Positions 1 through 8,639 of a stretch of 64,000 bases of DNA are shown here, one piece after another (position 1 is the stretch's first letter; every line of letters begins with the position of its first letter). The stretch covers positions 1,364,001-1,428,000 of the forward strand of contig NZ_AP023410.1 in the NCBI RefSeq assembly GCF_000193495.2, in the 5' to 3' direction. Origin of the DNA: Acetobacter aceti NBRC 14818. Lineage in GTDB: Bacteria > Pseudomonadota > Alphaproteobacteria > Acetobacterales > Acetobacteraceae. Under the pieces are notes generated by a model. That model had not been told where the DNA came from, made no database searches, and saw only the letters and a list, made by a program, of their open reading frames with translations. Both the position numbers and the translations under genes were made by a program.

Positions 1-1
1 A

Positions 2-457
2 TCGCACGTCACGCTGATCCATCGGCGCGATTCGCTTCGGGCTGAAAAGATTCTTCAGGACCGGCTGGAAGCCAATCCGAAAATTTCTGTCGTGTGGAAT
101 TCGGTTGTGGCCGACATTCTCAGCGCAGGTACCCCGCCGACCGTCACCGGCGTGAAACTGCTTAACACGCTGAATGAAACCCTGAGCACGCTGGACGTTG
201 AAGGCGTGTTCATTGCCATAGGTCATGCTCCGAACACGAAACTTTTCCACGACCAGCTTATGCTGGATGCGGAAGGTTACATCATGACCGAAGCAGGGAC
301 GACGCGGACATCGGTGCCGGGCGTCTTTGCCGCGGGCGATGTGCAGGACAAGATCTATCGTCAGGCCGTCACGGCGGCCGGGACAGGTTGCATGGCCGCC
401 TTGGACGCCGAACGGCATCTGGGTGGACTCGTTTCGGAATCAACATGGAATACTTGA
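2..457 (+). CDS. trxB: Thioredoxin reductase, C-terminal part (gene cut by window edge)
   Basis: The frame is open from base 2 and codes for the last ~151 residues of a low-molecular-weight flavoprotein disulfide reductase, which uses NADPH to reduce thioredoxin in the cytoplasm. Visible are the end of the NADPH domain (HRRD near the left edge, the Arg pair that binds the 2'-phosphate in this family), the segment VFIAIGHAPNT and the FAD-binding signature GVFAAGDVQDKIYRQAVTAA, all typical of TrxB. The redox CxxC and the N-terminal FAD motif lie to the left of the window. The tail after the FAD motif (LDAERHLGG...) is of normal length. A LysR regulator follows 83 nt downstream on the same strand. 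The assignment is secure; only the start is missing. Confidence 0.93.
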   Translation, partial: SHVTLIHRRDSLRAEKILQDRLEANPKISVVWNSVVADILSAGTPPTVTGVKLLNTLNETLSTLDVEGVFIAIGHAPNTKLFHDQLMLDAEGYIMTEAGTTRTSVPGVFAAGDVQDKIYRQAVTAAGTGCMAALDAERHLGGLVSESTWNT

Positions 458-540
458 CCGTCTGAAGTATTTCCTTCACCAAAAACCATGTAGGTACATC
501 GGGTCAGGACTGTACCTCAAACCAGACAAGGGAGATCGGG

Positions 541-1425
541 GTGGACTGGGACAAACTCAGGATATTCCACGCTGTTGCGGAAGCCGGGTCCTTTACCCAT
601 GTGGGTGATGTACTCAACCTCAGCCAGTCTGCTGTTTCGCGTCAGATTTCAGCCCTGGAGGATGTTCTCCAGGTACCTCTTTTTCATCGTCACGCCCGTG
701 GCCTTATCCTGACCGAACAGGGTGAGACGCTGAATCAGACTGTCAGGGAAGTCTTCTCCAAACTGGAAATGACGCAAACCCTGCTGACGGAAAGCAAGGA
801 AAAGGCAGCCGGACGTCTGCGCGTCACCACGACGACAGGATTTGGCAGCTGCTGGCTGATGCCGCGACTGCATCGTTTCATGGCGCAGAATTCCGACATT
901 TCCATCACGCTGATCCTTGAGGACAATGACCTCGATCTGGGTATGCGTGAAGCCGATGTCGCGGTGCGCATGCACGCGCCACGCCAGCCGGACCTCATCC
1001 AGAGGCACCTCGCGGACTTCCCGCTCTCTGTCTTCGCCTCCCCGCGCTATATCGAGCAGTTTGGCCAGCCCTCCTCACTCGAGGATCTGGCCAACCACAG
1101 TCTCGTCGCGTTCGGTGGCTACCACCCTCCGGTTCCGCATGTGAACTGGTTGCTGGAAGCCGGAATGCCAGAAGGCGCACGACGGACGGCACGGCTGGAA
1201 GTCAACAGCGTGGTCGCCATGGCGGACGCCATTTCCGCCGGTCTCGGCATTGGTTCGGTCCCAGGCTACGCCGTTGCGGAATATCCTGATCTGATCAAGG
1301 TGCTTCCGAACGTCGAGCCGCCCAAGGTGGAAGCATTCTTCGTCTATCCGGAAGAATTGCGCAGTTCGAAGCGTGTTGCGGTCTTCCGCGATTTCCTGAC
1401 CAGCGAACTGGGACTGCGATCCTGA
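541..1425 (+). CDS. LysR-family transcriptional regulator
   Basis: A 294-residue LysR-type regulator. An N-terminal winged helix-turn-helix spans about residues 1-60 (MDWDKLRIFHAVAEAGSF, then LSQSAVSRQISALE) and a periplasmic-binding-protein-like effector domain covers roughly 90-290. The start is GTG at 541, preceded by the ribosome site AGGGAGA at a good distance. It follows trxB in the same direction and ends in a strong hairpin terminator, so it may be read from the trxB promoter or its own. The target genes and effector cannot be told from the sequence. LysR proteins usually regulate themselves and a nearby gene, so trxB is a candidate target, but no operator was identified. Confidence 0.9.
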   Translation: MDWDKLRIFHAVAEAGSFTHVGDVLNLSQSAVSRQISALEDVLQVPLFHRHARGLILTEQGETLNQTVREVFSKLEMTQTLLTESKEKAAGRLRVTTTTGFGSCWLMPRLHRFMAQNSDISITLILEDNDLDLGMREADVAVRMHAPRQPDLIQRHLADFPLSVFASPRYIEQFGQPSSLEDLANHSLVAFGGYHPPVPHVNWLLEAGMPEGARRTARLEVNSVVAMADAISAGLGIGSVPGYAVAEYPDLIKVLPNVEPPKVEAFFVYPEELRSSKRVAVFRDFLTSELGLRS

Positions 1426-1452
1426 TAGCTGCTTTCAGTTTCGTATGTTTTC

Positions 1453-1485
1453 AGGCGGGCACTATCATGGTGTCCGCCTTTTTTC
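1453..1485. terminator. Rho-independent terminator after the LysR gene
   Basis: The stem AGGCGGGCAC / GTGTCCGCCT (10 bp with one G-T wobble, 7-nt loop) is followed by six T residues on the + strand. On the - strand the same stem is followed by TGAAAAC, with no T-run, so it works mainly for the LysR transcript. Confidence 0.8.
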
Positions 1486-1493
1486 TGTCCGGA

Positions 1494-1649
1494 TTACGGC
1501 TTCCCGAGTGCCGTAACAACACCGGCGAACAGACCTACGGGCACGAGGCAGATGGCGATCGTTTCTCCAGTTGGCGCGTAATGCGGAAAACAGTACGAAA
1601 TCACAGCGCACATGACCCAACAGACAAAACAGGCGATCAGCATGGTCAT
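1494..1649 (-). CDS. Small hydrophobic protein, 51 aa (uncharacterised)
   Basis: A short reading frame, 42 nt downstream of mntR on the same strand. It codes for a 51-residue peptide that begins MTMLIACFVCWVMCAVIS and ends VGLFAGVVTALGKP. It has two hydrophobic stretches (about residues 3-18 and 31-46) separated by a short polar turn containing HYAPTGE, so it would form a two-pass small membrane protein. No convincing ribosome site precedes the ATG, and the second ATG two codons in is an alternative. The position directly after mntR and just before the shared hairpin at 1453-1479 is compatible with co-transcription. No family was recognised. The evidence is hydrophobicity and placement only. 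Confidence 0.4.
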   Translation of the reverse strand: MTMLIACFVCWVMCAVISYCFPHYAPTGETIAICLVPVGLFAGVVTALGKP

Positions 1650-1691
1650 GGAGTTGAGACTTTCATGAATAATATGGGAAAATACCAGCGA

Positions 1692-2195
1692 TTATCGCGT
1701 TGTCAGGCTCTTGATGAAGTCGTGTAATCCACCATCAATGGCTCTCTTGAAGGCCGCAAGGGTTTCATCGCCCACATAATGCTCGATCCCTTCGGCATCG
1801 ACCAGAACGCTTTCCTCACTTACACCGAGCGCACGCAGAAATGCCTCGACAATCTTGTGTCGGCCCCTCGCCTCTTCCGCCACTTTCTGTCCGGCCTCAG
1901 TGAGAAACACACCGCGATAGGGTTTCTGGACGACAAAACCGTCAGCCACCAGCCGCGCCAGCATTTTGGCTACGGTTGGTTGCGACACGCCCAGACGCGC
2001 CGCGATATCGACCTGCCGCGCCTCCCGGGATTCTTCCAGAAGGTCAGAAATCAGCTCCACATAATCTTCCACCAGAACCTTGCGCCGCGCCTCCCGGTTC
2101 GCCCGGAAGCTCTCTGACTGCGCGTCCGGGTCCGGCAGGGAGGGAGGTGATTTCAGTATGTGCGGCGACTTCAAGATCAGGACTTTCCCGGACAA
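1692..2195 (-). CDS. mntR: Manganese-responsive transcriptional regulator MntR
   Basis: A 167-residue DtxR/MntR-family metalloregulator that represses manganese uptake when Mn2+ is bound. After a ~35-residue extension comes a winged helix ([20 protein letters not shown]) and then a dimerisation and metal domain. The metal ligands known from MntR are present: D and E in EDYVELI, H in [10 protein letters not shown], and E, E, H in DAEGIEHYV. There is no C-terminal SH3 domain, as expected for MntR rather than DtxR/IdeR. The frame opens with TTG at 2195; a TTG seven codons later is an alternative, as there is no early ATG. No Mn transporter gene lies nearby, so its main targets are elsewhere. Confidence 0.88.
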   Translation of the reverse strand: MSGKVLILKSPHILKSPPSLPDPDAQSESFRANREARRKVLVEDYVELISDLLEESREARQVDIAARLGVSQPTVAKMLARLVADGFVVQKPYRGVFLTEAGQKVAEEARGRHKIVEAFLRALGVSEESVLVDAEGIEHYVGDETLAAFKRAIDGGLHDFIKSLTTR

Positions 2196-2811
2196 TTATT
2201 CCGTTAAGAATAGATCATTCCCGGAGTTTGATCCAGTTTTCGTTGCAACGGCCATTGCCTCTATTGCAGCTCCATATCGCACCACAAGACGATTTTGTAA
2301 TCCATCCCATCAAGCAACATCGTTTCATTATCACCACGTCCCAGATTTATGGAAATTATTTAAACATACCTGATACAAATGAAACAAAATAAACTCTATG
2401 CAACATAAATATTACTTATCAAATATAAATCATTATAAATAAATAAAAAATATTCCAAAATTGAAGAGAATATCACAATATATATTGTATTCCTCTCTTC
2501 ATTATCCCGATGTGCTTCGAAAGACATTTTCTTTTTTTACCGCTTGCGGAATTTGACCGTGAGATCAAGCACCACACTCCTTCCATCAGATATTATTCAA
2601 TCCATATCTCTTGTATATTTTTCGCATGCCACCCTTATTTGAAAAGTCTGCCATCAAGGTTGACGCAGAAAGCCAATACGGGATATCGCCACCCCCTTCC
2701 TGCACATGGCAACGCTTAGTCAATCCAGGCTCTGGAGGTTTGTGCGTTACAGATACTTAACCAGTATGAGTCATAAAGCCCGACCAAGTACCAAAAGGGA
2801 TAGACATTGCT
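2196..2811. other. AT-rich intergenic region between mntR and the GGDEF-EAL gene
   Basis: The two flanking genes are divergent, so promoters for both should lie here. The stretch 2380-2510 is very AT-rich. No RNA gene, repeat or convincing small reading frame was recognised, and no clear MntR operator was found. Confidence 0.4.
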
Positions 2812-4584
2812 ATGAAAGAGCAATCCGTTCGTATTCCTGACAGCGATCCGGCAGAACAAAACATCCGATTTCTCTGGTCGGCAATCGACGAAGTACTCAT
2901 TGTTGCCATTACGGACGTCAATGGGGTCATCACGCACGTCAACGAACGTTTCTGTCAGATCAGCGGGTATTCCAAGCATGAACTGCTTGGCCATACCCAC
3001 AGAATCCTGAACTCCGGCTATCATAGCCAGGATTTTTTCCGGCATCTGTATGCAACGATCAGGACAGGGAAGATCTGGCGAGGAAAGATCTGCAACCGGG
3101 CGAAAGACGGGTCGCTGTACTGGGTTGCCACCACCATCATCCCCCGCAAAGACGAACACGGAAAAATCCTCTCCTACGTTGCCTACCGCTTCGATGTCAC
3201 GCCTCTGATCGAAGCCCGGAACAGGATGAAGCACCTTGTCCGGCAGGATCCTCTGGTAAATGCACTGAATCGCATTGGTTTCTCCGAAGGGCTGGCAGCA
3301 ACGCTCGAACAGACGATGGAGACACATGAAACCCGTCTGATGGTGCGGATTGATCTCGACGGTTTCAAGGAAGTCAATGATATCTATGGCCATGACTCCG
3401 GCGATAAGGTGCTGATTGAAGTCGCGCTGCGGCTCAGGACTTTTGCCGGCTCCGATGCAATCATCGGTCGTTTGGGCGGTGATGAGTTCGCCATCATCAT
3501 GGATATGTCCAAAGCAGACGCCTGCGTGGAGCATCACCTCCAGCATCTGCTCGTCGATATTGAAGCGCCCATCGCCCTTGAAGAGACCTGCGTCTCCGTA
3601 TCGGCCAGTATCGGCTACACATTTCTCGACAGCACGACGCTATCCGGTCAGCAGTTTATGAAAGACGCGGATATCGCCTTGCTTCAGGCGAAGCAGCGCG
3701 GTGGCCAGAGTGTCGTCGCTTTTACACCGGGCATGGGCCTCAAGGCCAAAAATCATCAGCTGCTGATGAGCCAGATTCACTTCGCCGTTGAGCGCGGTGA
3801 GCTGGAAATGTACTACCAGCCCATCATCAACTTGGCCCTTGGCCGCGTCACTGCCTGCGAAGCGCTCCTGCGCTGGCATCATCCGGAGCTTGGTCTTCTC
3901 ACCCCGGTTTCATTCCCGGAAGTCTTTAGTGATTTCCGCACCGGCCTGGCGATCGGCAAATTCGTCAGACGGTCCGTCATACGTGATCTCGCCAAATGGA
4001 TCGAGACGGGTGATTACACCGGTAATGTCACGCTGAATGTCAGCATGGCAGATTTCGGAACGGATGGGCTGACACAGGAGTTCTGTGATCTGACTGCAGC
4101 CGCAGGTGTACCACGCGAAAAGATCAAGGTCGAAATCACGGAAACCATTTTCCTTGGCGCAACACGATCGGACCGGGTAAGGCGCGAAATATTCAGACTT
4201 TCCCGGCATGGTTTCAAGATTGCATTCGATGATTTCGGCACCGGCTACGCAGCGATCAGTCATCTGCGTGAACTGCCGCTGACCCATATCAAGATCGATC
4301 GCAGCTTCATTAAAAACATCGATCAAAGCGCCCGTGATCTGAAAATCACTTCTGGCCTGATCCGTCTGGCACGCAGCATCGACATGGCGACTATCGCCGA
4401 AGGTGTTGAAACCGTCGAACAGCTGCGCATCCTGAATGATCTGGGCTGCACCGCCTGTCAGGGATATCTTTTCGCCATGCCGGTACCTGTAACGGCGTTG
4501 CCTGACGCCGTGGAAAATGCGGGAAGGATTCTGGATAATTTCCGTCGGTCCAGCCGGAATGACATGCTCACCGGATCCACCTGA
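2812..4584 (+). CDS. PAS-GGDEF-EAL cyclic-di-GMP synthesis/degradation protein
   Basis: A 590-residue cytoplasmic signalling protein with one PAS domain (about residues 18-135), a GGDEF diguanylate cyclase domain (about 145-305) and an EAL phosphodiesterase domain (about 320-575). The cyclase signature is intact (RLGGDEFAII) with the metal Asp in RIDLDGFKEVND. The EAL domain keeps CEALLRW, DDFGTGYAAISHL, KIDRSFI and TIAEGVETVEQ, so both activities are possible. The PAS carries RILNSGYHSQDFF and GKIWRGKICNRAKDGSLYW, the pattern of flavin-binding PAS domains such as Aer and NifL, which suggests redox or oxygen control by inference. There are no membrane segments. In acetic acid bacteria such proteins often tune cellulose synthesis, but no cellulose gene is nearby. 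Confidence 0.93.
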   Translation: MKEQSVRIPDSDPAEQNIRFLWSAIDEVLIVAITDVNGVITHVNERFCQISGYSKHELLGHTHRILNSGYHSQDFFRHLYATIRTGKIWRGKICNRAKDGSLYWVATTIIPRKDEHGKILSYVAYRFDVTPLIEARNRMKHLVRQDPLVNALNRIGFSEGLAATLEQTMETHETRLMVRIDLDGFKEVNDIYGHDSGDKVLIEVALRLRTFAGSDAIIGRLGGDEFAIIMDMSKADACVEHHLQHLLVDIEAPIALEETCVSVSASIGYTFLDSTTLSGQQFMKDADIALLQAKQRGGQSVVAFTPGMGLKAKNHQLLMSQIHFAVERGELEMYYQPIINLALGRVTACEALLRWHHPELGLLTPVSFPEVFSDFRTGLAIGKFVRRSVIRDLAKWIETGDYTGNVTLNVSMADFGTDGLTQEFCDLTAAAGVPREKIKVEITETIFLGATRSDRVRREIFRLSRHGFKIAFDDFGTGYAAISHLRELPLTHIKIDRSFIKNIDQSARDLKITSGLIRLARSIDMATIAEGVETVEQLRILNDLGCTACQGYLFAMPVPVTALPDAVENAGRILDNFRRSSRNDMLTGST

Positions 4585-4597
4585 CAGCGCCGCACAA

Positions 4598-4628
4598 CCT
4601 GTAACCAGTCACTTGTTCTGGTTACAGG
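4598..4628. terminator. Perfect 11-bp inverted repeat between convergent genes
   Basis: CCTGTAACCAG and CTGGTTACAGG pair perfectly around a 9-nt loop, between the ends of the GGDEF-EAL gene and the convergent dehydrogenase gene. No long T-run follows on either strand, so it is a probable but imperfect bidirectional terminator. Confidence 0.5.
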
Positions 4629-4688
4629 CTCTCCCTCACAGCAACCAAGCCCGAAGGAACAGGTTCTCAGACATAAGCAGGCAGGCGC

Positions 4689-5663
4689 TCAAGCCTCCAC
4701 GGGCGACACGAGCGGTTTGCCAGCAGCCATCGCAGCGACATTATCCAATGCCAGCATCCCCATCTCTGTCCGCGTCTCGACCGTGGCACTTCCCACATGC
4801 GACATCATGAACAGGTTGGGAAGCTCCAGCAGTCGCGGGTCAGGGTGCGGCTCATTCCGGCAGACATCGAGCCCCGCCCCGGCAAGTTGCCCGCTCCGCA
4901 GCGCCTCGATCAGGGCATCCTCATTCACAAGACGTCCCCGCGCCGCATTCACAAAGATCGCTCCCTTTGGCAGCCGGGACAGGAAGGCCTGATCCACCAT
5001 GCCATCCGTCTCGTCGCTGCCGGGAAGATGCAGGGTGATGATCTGACAGCGAGGCAGCATGTCCTCAAGATTTTCCACCCAGGACGCACCGTGCTCCAGC
5101 TCAGGAGCCAGACGTCGCCGGTTGTTATACAGCACCGTCATTCCGAAACCCCGCGCCCTTCGTGCAACGGCCTGCCCGATCCGTCCCATGCCGACAATGC
5201 CGAGCGTCTTGCCGCTGATCCGCATGCCCAGCATTTCATCCATGGCCAGATCACGGCCCCAGCCCTTGCGGACCAGCGCCGTAAATTCCGCCGCACGTCG
5301 TGCGGCAGCCAGTATAAGAAGCAGGGCAAGGTCTGCATTGCACTCGGTCAGCACATCAGGCGTATTGGAAACAGCAATACCACGCGCACGGATGGCTTTT
5401 ACATCCAGATGGTCGAGCCCGACACTGACGGTCGCAACCAGACGCACGGAGGCCGGAATTTTAGCGACAGCGTCACCCTTGATCGCGGCATGATGCGTCA
5501 CCAGCATAGCTTCCGCCTGCGTCTCCTCCGCCAGTTTGAACAGGGCAGCCGTATCCAGCGGCGTCTGCGGAGGAGGAGGCGCATCGAATTCCTGAGCAAT
5601 CCGCGCCTCCACAGCTTCAGGCAGGCGAACGCTGCGGACGATACGGGTGCGAGAGGAGGACAT
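4689..5663 (-). CDS. D-isomer-specific 2-hydroxyacid dehydrogenase (hydroxypyruvate/glyoxylate reductase type)
   Basis: A ~324-residue NAD(P)-dependent dehydrogenase that interconverts 2-keto and 2-hydroxy acids, probably glyoxylate or hydroxypyruvate, in the cytoplasm. The Rossmann motif is seen in LGIVGMGRIGQAVARRA, followed by NNRRR, whose Arg residues suggest NADPH preference. The catalytic triad of the family is in place: Arg in VNAARGRLVNE, Glu in CRNEPHPDP and His in MMSHVGSATVETR. The ATG at 5663 was chosen because GGAG lies 8 nt upstream and the family starts here; the frame could extend 16 codons further. The gene is divergent from aat. The exact substrate cannot be read from sequence. 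Confidence 0.88.
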   Translation of the reverse strand: MSSSRTRIVRSVRLPEAVEARIAQEFDAPPPPQTPLDTAALFKLAEETQAEAMLVTHHAAIKGDAVAKIPASVRLVATVSVGLDHLDVKAIRARGIAVSNTPDVLTECNADLALLLILAAARRAAEFTALVRKGWGRDLAMDEMLGMRISGKTLGIVGMGRIGQAVARRARGFGMTVLYNNRRRLAPELEHGASWVENLEDMLPRCQIITLHLPGSDETDGMVDQAFLSRLPKGAIFVNAARGRLVNEDALIEALRSGQLAGAGLDVCRNEPHPDPRLLELPNLFMMSHVGSATVETRTEMGMLALDNVAAMAAGKPLVSPVEA

Positions 5664-5947
5664 GACAAACTCCGTAGACTGAGTGGCGGACGTTAAACAG
5701 GTCCGGATCATGAAGCGAGTAAGGGGAACACGACAAGGGGCTGTCAGTTTCGTGATAAAGCGGTGCCGAGATGATGTCAGGCGTTCCTTTAGCCGACAGA
5801 AGCCGAACCTATTTCCTTACGTAGAATTTCTTTGTCACATATCATCATCCGACTGGGTGAGAGTCGTCCAGACAGAACGGCGCAGAACGTTCCTGCCGCA
5901 CTGGTTCTGGCGGAAACTCCCTGCATGAAACGGAAAGAAGGATCGGC

Positions 5948-6619
5948 ATGAACGACCAGCTCGAACTGACGCCGGAGCTGATGCTTGGAGCCTACTCCGT
6001 CGGGCTGTTTCCCATGGGGAATAGCGAGAATCCTGATACGATCGACTGGTATGACCCTGATCCACGCGGTGTCATGCCGCTCTACGGCTTTCATCTTCCC
6101 AAACGCCTGTGCCGGACCGCGCTGAGCGACCGCTTCACCGTGACGACCGACCGCGATTTTGAAGGCGTCATGCGGGCCTGCGCCGCTCCTGCACCGGGAC
6201 GTGAAACGACATGGATCAGCGAAACGATCATCAGCCTGTTCTGCCGTCTGCACGAGATGGGTTATGGCCACAGTATCGAAACATGGCACGACGGCGAGAT
6301 GGTCGGCGGCCTGTACGGCGTCGCGCTGGGAAGCGCTTTTTTTGGTGAAAGCATGTTCAGCCGGGAGACTGACGCCTCCAAGGTCGCGCTGGTGCATCTG
6401 GTTGCGCGCCTGCGCCTTCTCGGTTTTGACCTTCTGGACACCCAGTTCGGCACGACTCACCTCTCGCAGTTCGGTGGCGTCGAGATTGACGCGAGCGACT
6501 ACAAGACCCGTCTCCGGAAGGCTGTGCGGTCCGAACAGCGCTGGACACCTCTCTCGACCACCGAAATTGCCACCGAAATCCGGCAGATACGCGAAGAGAC
6601 CCGTCTCGCGGGTGGTTGA
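5948..6619 (+). CDS. aat: Leucyl/phenylalanyl-tRNA--protein transferase
   Basis: A 223-residue enzyme that adds Leu or Phe from aminoacyl-tRNA to proteins with N-terminal Arg or Lys, marking them for ClpS/ClpAP degradation (N-end rule). Family signatures are plain: AYSVGLFPMG and WYDPDPRGVMPL near the N-terminus, TWISETIISLF in the middle, then GGLYGVALGSAFFGESMFS, SKVALVHLV and LDTQFGTTHLSQFGG. The length matches the family. The ribosome site AAGGATCGGC lies just before the ATG. The next gene starts 44 nt downstream and is unrelated in function. Confidence 0.95.
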   Translation: MNDQLELTPELMLGAYSVGLFPMGNSENPDTIDWYDPDPRGVMPLYGFHLPKRLCRTALSDRFTVTTDRDFEGVMRACAAPAPGRETTWISETIISLFCRLHEMGYGHSIETWHDGEMVGGLYGVALGSAFFGESMFSRETDASKVALVHLVARLRLLGFDLLDTQFGTTHLSQFGGVEIDASDYKTRLRKAVRSEQRWTPLSTTEIATEIRQIREETRLAGG

Positions 6620-6663
6620 CTGACTGATGCAGATGGGGTGCTGTCCGCAGGAATGTTCATGAA

Positions 6664-7440
6664 ATGAGGACTGTTCGACGTATGCGACAGGTCACCGGAA
6701 AGTCTGATGCAGGAAACAAAGCTGGCGTGTTGGGACGATGTCTCGCGCTGACGCTGACCGCGGGTCTGATGCAGGGCACTGCGCTGGCTGCAGACGGTGA
6801 TCACCCGCCCCTCACCCCGCTGAAAGACGCCGTCATCACCTACAGCGTGCAGCCGGATGGCGCGCCGCAGCCGCAGCAGGTCAAGGTGTGGTTCACTGCG
6901 GAAGGTGCGAGAATGCGGATCGACGCCCCCGATGGCTCGGCGTCCACCATCCTCAACCGCACCGCCCAGACCGTGACGATCCTGCTGCACAAACAGCGGG
7001 TCTTCACCCAGCTTGAACAGCGCGGCAGTGTGAGAAATCCGTTCCTGCTCGATGTCTCCATGCAGTTTACCCGCCACGGCAACCGCACTGTTGCAGGCAT
7101 TCCCTGCACGGAATGGGGCGTTGCTTCCGGGCATGGCGACGCCACCGCCTGTGTGACGACAGACGGCCTGATTCTGGCTGAAAACGGTGTCGATGCGGAT
7201 GGCGCCAAAGGACATCTGTCCGCAGAGTCCGTGTCCTACGAAACCATCCCGGCTTCCGCCTTTGCTGCTCCTTCCGACTATCAGGAAGTCCATCAGCATC
7301 GCGTCGCCGGTCAGGGAGCTGGCGCGCCGGCTCTTTCAACCGGACCTTTAGGCGGAGCAGGGTCCTCACCTGCTGGAGACGCTGCCACGACACCGGCTCC
7401 GGCACCATCTGTCACGCCGGATACCGCCGGGCAGCCCTGA
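6664..7440 (+). CDS. Secreted protein of unknown function (paralogue of next gene)
   Basis: A 258-residue exported protein. A positively charged start is followed by a hydrophobic core (LALTLTAGLMQGTALAA) with a likely cleavage after ALA near residue 42. The mature part reads as a beta-rich domain, with a lone Cys pair bracketing the segment VAGIPCTEWGVASGHGDATACVT, and ends in a ~50-residue Gly/Ala/Pro-rich tail that looks unstructured. The next gene shows the same plan, including VSGQLCTVW and a second Cys about 14-18 residues on, so the two are probably tandem duplicates. The pattern resembles periplasmic DUF4412-like domains, an assignment made by eye only. ATG 6682 is an alternative start with GAGGA upstream. 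Confidence 0.75.
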   Translation: MRTVRRMRQVTGKSDAGNKAGVLGRCLALTLTAGLMQGTALAADGDHPPLTPLKDAVITYSVQPDGAPQPQQVKVWFTAEGARMRIDAPDGSASTILNRTAQTVTILLHKQRVFTQLEQRGSVRNPFLLDVSMQFTRHGNRTVAGIPCTEWGVASGHGDATACVTTDGLILAENGVDADGAKGHLSAESVSYETIPASAFAAPSDYQEVHQHRVAGQGAGAPALSTGPLGGAGSSPAGDAATTPAPAPSVTPDTAGQP

Positions 7441-7449
7441 GGCAGCGTC

Positions 7450-8055
7450 ATGAAAAACCCGATAGCGCGACGCATTTCGTACATGTTGCTGACATTGCCT
7501 CTGGGTGTCCTGCTTTCCGGCAGCCCTGTCCTTGCAGAGGAGGCTGCTCCCTCCGCAAACGGACCTTATGTCACGCCTTCCGTGGATGTGAGCGTGCATT
7601 ATGAAATGGTGTCGCCGCAAAGCCCTCTGCCCGTGCATCAGGACATGCACTGGCAGGCCACCTCCCTGCGGCAGCGGATCGATCCTGAAAATTCGGCTGT
7701 CTATATGGTGACGTCATGGCGCGATCACACACTGACCGTCGTGGACACGCTGGGCCACCGGCGAAGTGTCATGCCCGCACCCGGTGCGACGCTTACCCTG
7801 CCGGGACAGGTGCCGCCGGGTTCATTCAGGAAACTTGGGACCGACATGGTCAGCGGTCAGCTCTGCACCGTCTGGCGCACGGCTGATCAGGACGGACATG
7901 AAAGCGACGCCTGTTACACAGAGGACGGCATCCTGCTTCAGGTGGAGCAGCAGGGACGCATTCTGGTCAGGGCGCTCTCCGTTGAGCGGACACCGCAGCC
8001 CGACACACTTTTCGTCATTCCCGAGAGTTATTCCGCAGTCGCCCCAGCCCGTTGA
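7450..8055 (+). CDS. Secreted protein of unknown function (paralogue of previous gene)
   Basis: A 201-residue exported protein with a clear signal peptide (SYMLLTLPLGVLLSGSPVLAEE, in two parts, cleavage near residue 30). The mature domain repeats the layout of the preceding gene: a strand region ending in VYMVTSWRDHTLTVVDT, then MVSGQLCTVWRTADQDG and ACYTEDGILL with a likely disulfide. It lacks the Pro-rich tail of its partner. Only 9 nt separate the two genes, so they form an operon. The last 28 nt overlap the end of the convergent acetyltransferase gene. No enzymatic motif was seen; an envelope or periplasmic binding role is only a guess. Confidence 0.78.
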   Translation: MKNPIARRISYMLLTLPLGVLLSGSPVLAEEAAPSANGPYVTPSVDVSVHYEMVSPQSPLPVHQDMHWQATSLRQRIDPENSAVYMVTSWRDHTLTVVDTLGHRRSVMPAPGATLTLPGQVPPGSFRKLGTDMVSGQLCTVWRTADQDGHESDACYTEDGILLQVEQQGRILVRALSVERTPQPDTLFVIPESYSAVAPAR

Positions 8056-8639
8056 GTGGACGGGAAAGGCGACGGCACACGCTCCGCTGTCCGGCCTTTT
8101 CCCTTCTCCGGCTTTCCGGGTGGCAGCTCACGTAATCTCCGGGCCGGTGAGCCGATATAGAGACCGTTCGGCTCGGTGCTTTTCGTCACCAGAGATCCCG
8201 CTCCGATCACACAGCCTTTGGCAATGGTAACGCCGGGCAGAATGGTGACATTCAGACCGATCCAGCATCCGTCTTCAATGACGACATCACCCAGCACTGC
8301 CTCAATAGTACAACGCTGTTCAGCTGGACCGACGTCATGTGTAGCAGTGACGACCGAAAGGAATTGTCCGACCCGGACATTGTTGCCAATCGTCAGTCGG
8401 GCCGCGCCATCGAAAAAGAAACCGACATTGATGAAGCTTTCCCGGCCCATCGTAATGTTGGTCGAACGCAGATGACAGCCCGGCCAGATACAGGCTGAGG
8501 GTTCAAGACTGGCGCCCAGCGTGTTCAACAGACGGGTACGCAGGAAAGCCGGGATCAGTTCACTCCCGATACCGGCAAGACAGAGCCTGCACAGATGGCG
8601 TGTGAAGATATTGTCAGGGAGGGTCATCAGAGACTTCAC
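8028..8639 (-). CDS. Hexapeptide-repeat O-acetyltransferase (maltose/NodL type)
   Basis: A 203-residue left-handed beta-helix acyltransferase. The N-terminal helical cap is followed by hexapeptide turns: ITMGRESFINVGFFFD, ARLTIGNNVRVGQFLSV, GDVVIEDGCWIGLNVTILPG and CVIGAGSLVTKS. The catalytic His of this family appears in TATHDVG. It matches the acetyl-CoA-dependent sugar O-acetyltransferase group (LacA, Maa, NodL). A Lys/Arg/Pro-rich C-terminal tail of ~25 residues (GKPEKGKGRTAERVP) is extra to the family and is where the gene overlaps the convergent secreted-protein gene. The acceptor is unknown; an envelope polysaccharide is likely. Confidence 0.85.
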   Translation of the reverse strand: MKSLMTLPDNIFTRHLCRLCLAGIGSELIPAFLRTRLLNTLGASLEPSACIWPGCHLRSTNITMGRESFINVGFFFDGAARLTIGNNVRVGQFLSVVTATHDVGPAEQRCTIEAVLGDVVIEDGCWIGLNVTILPGVTIAKGCVIGAGSLVTKSTEPNGLYIGSPARRLRELPPGKPEKGKGRTAERVPSPFPSTQRAGATAE

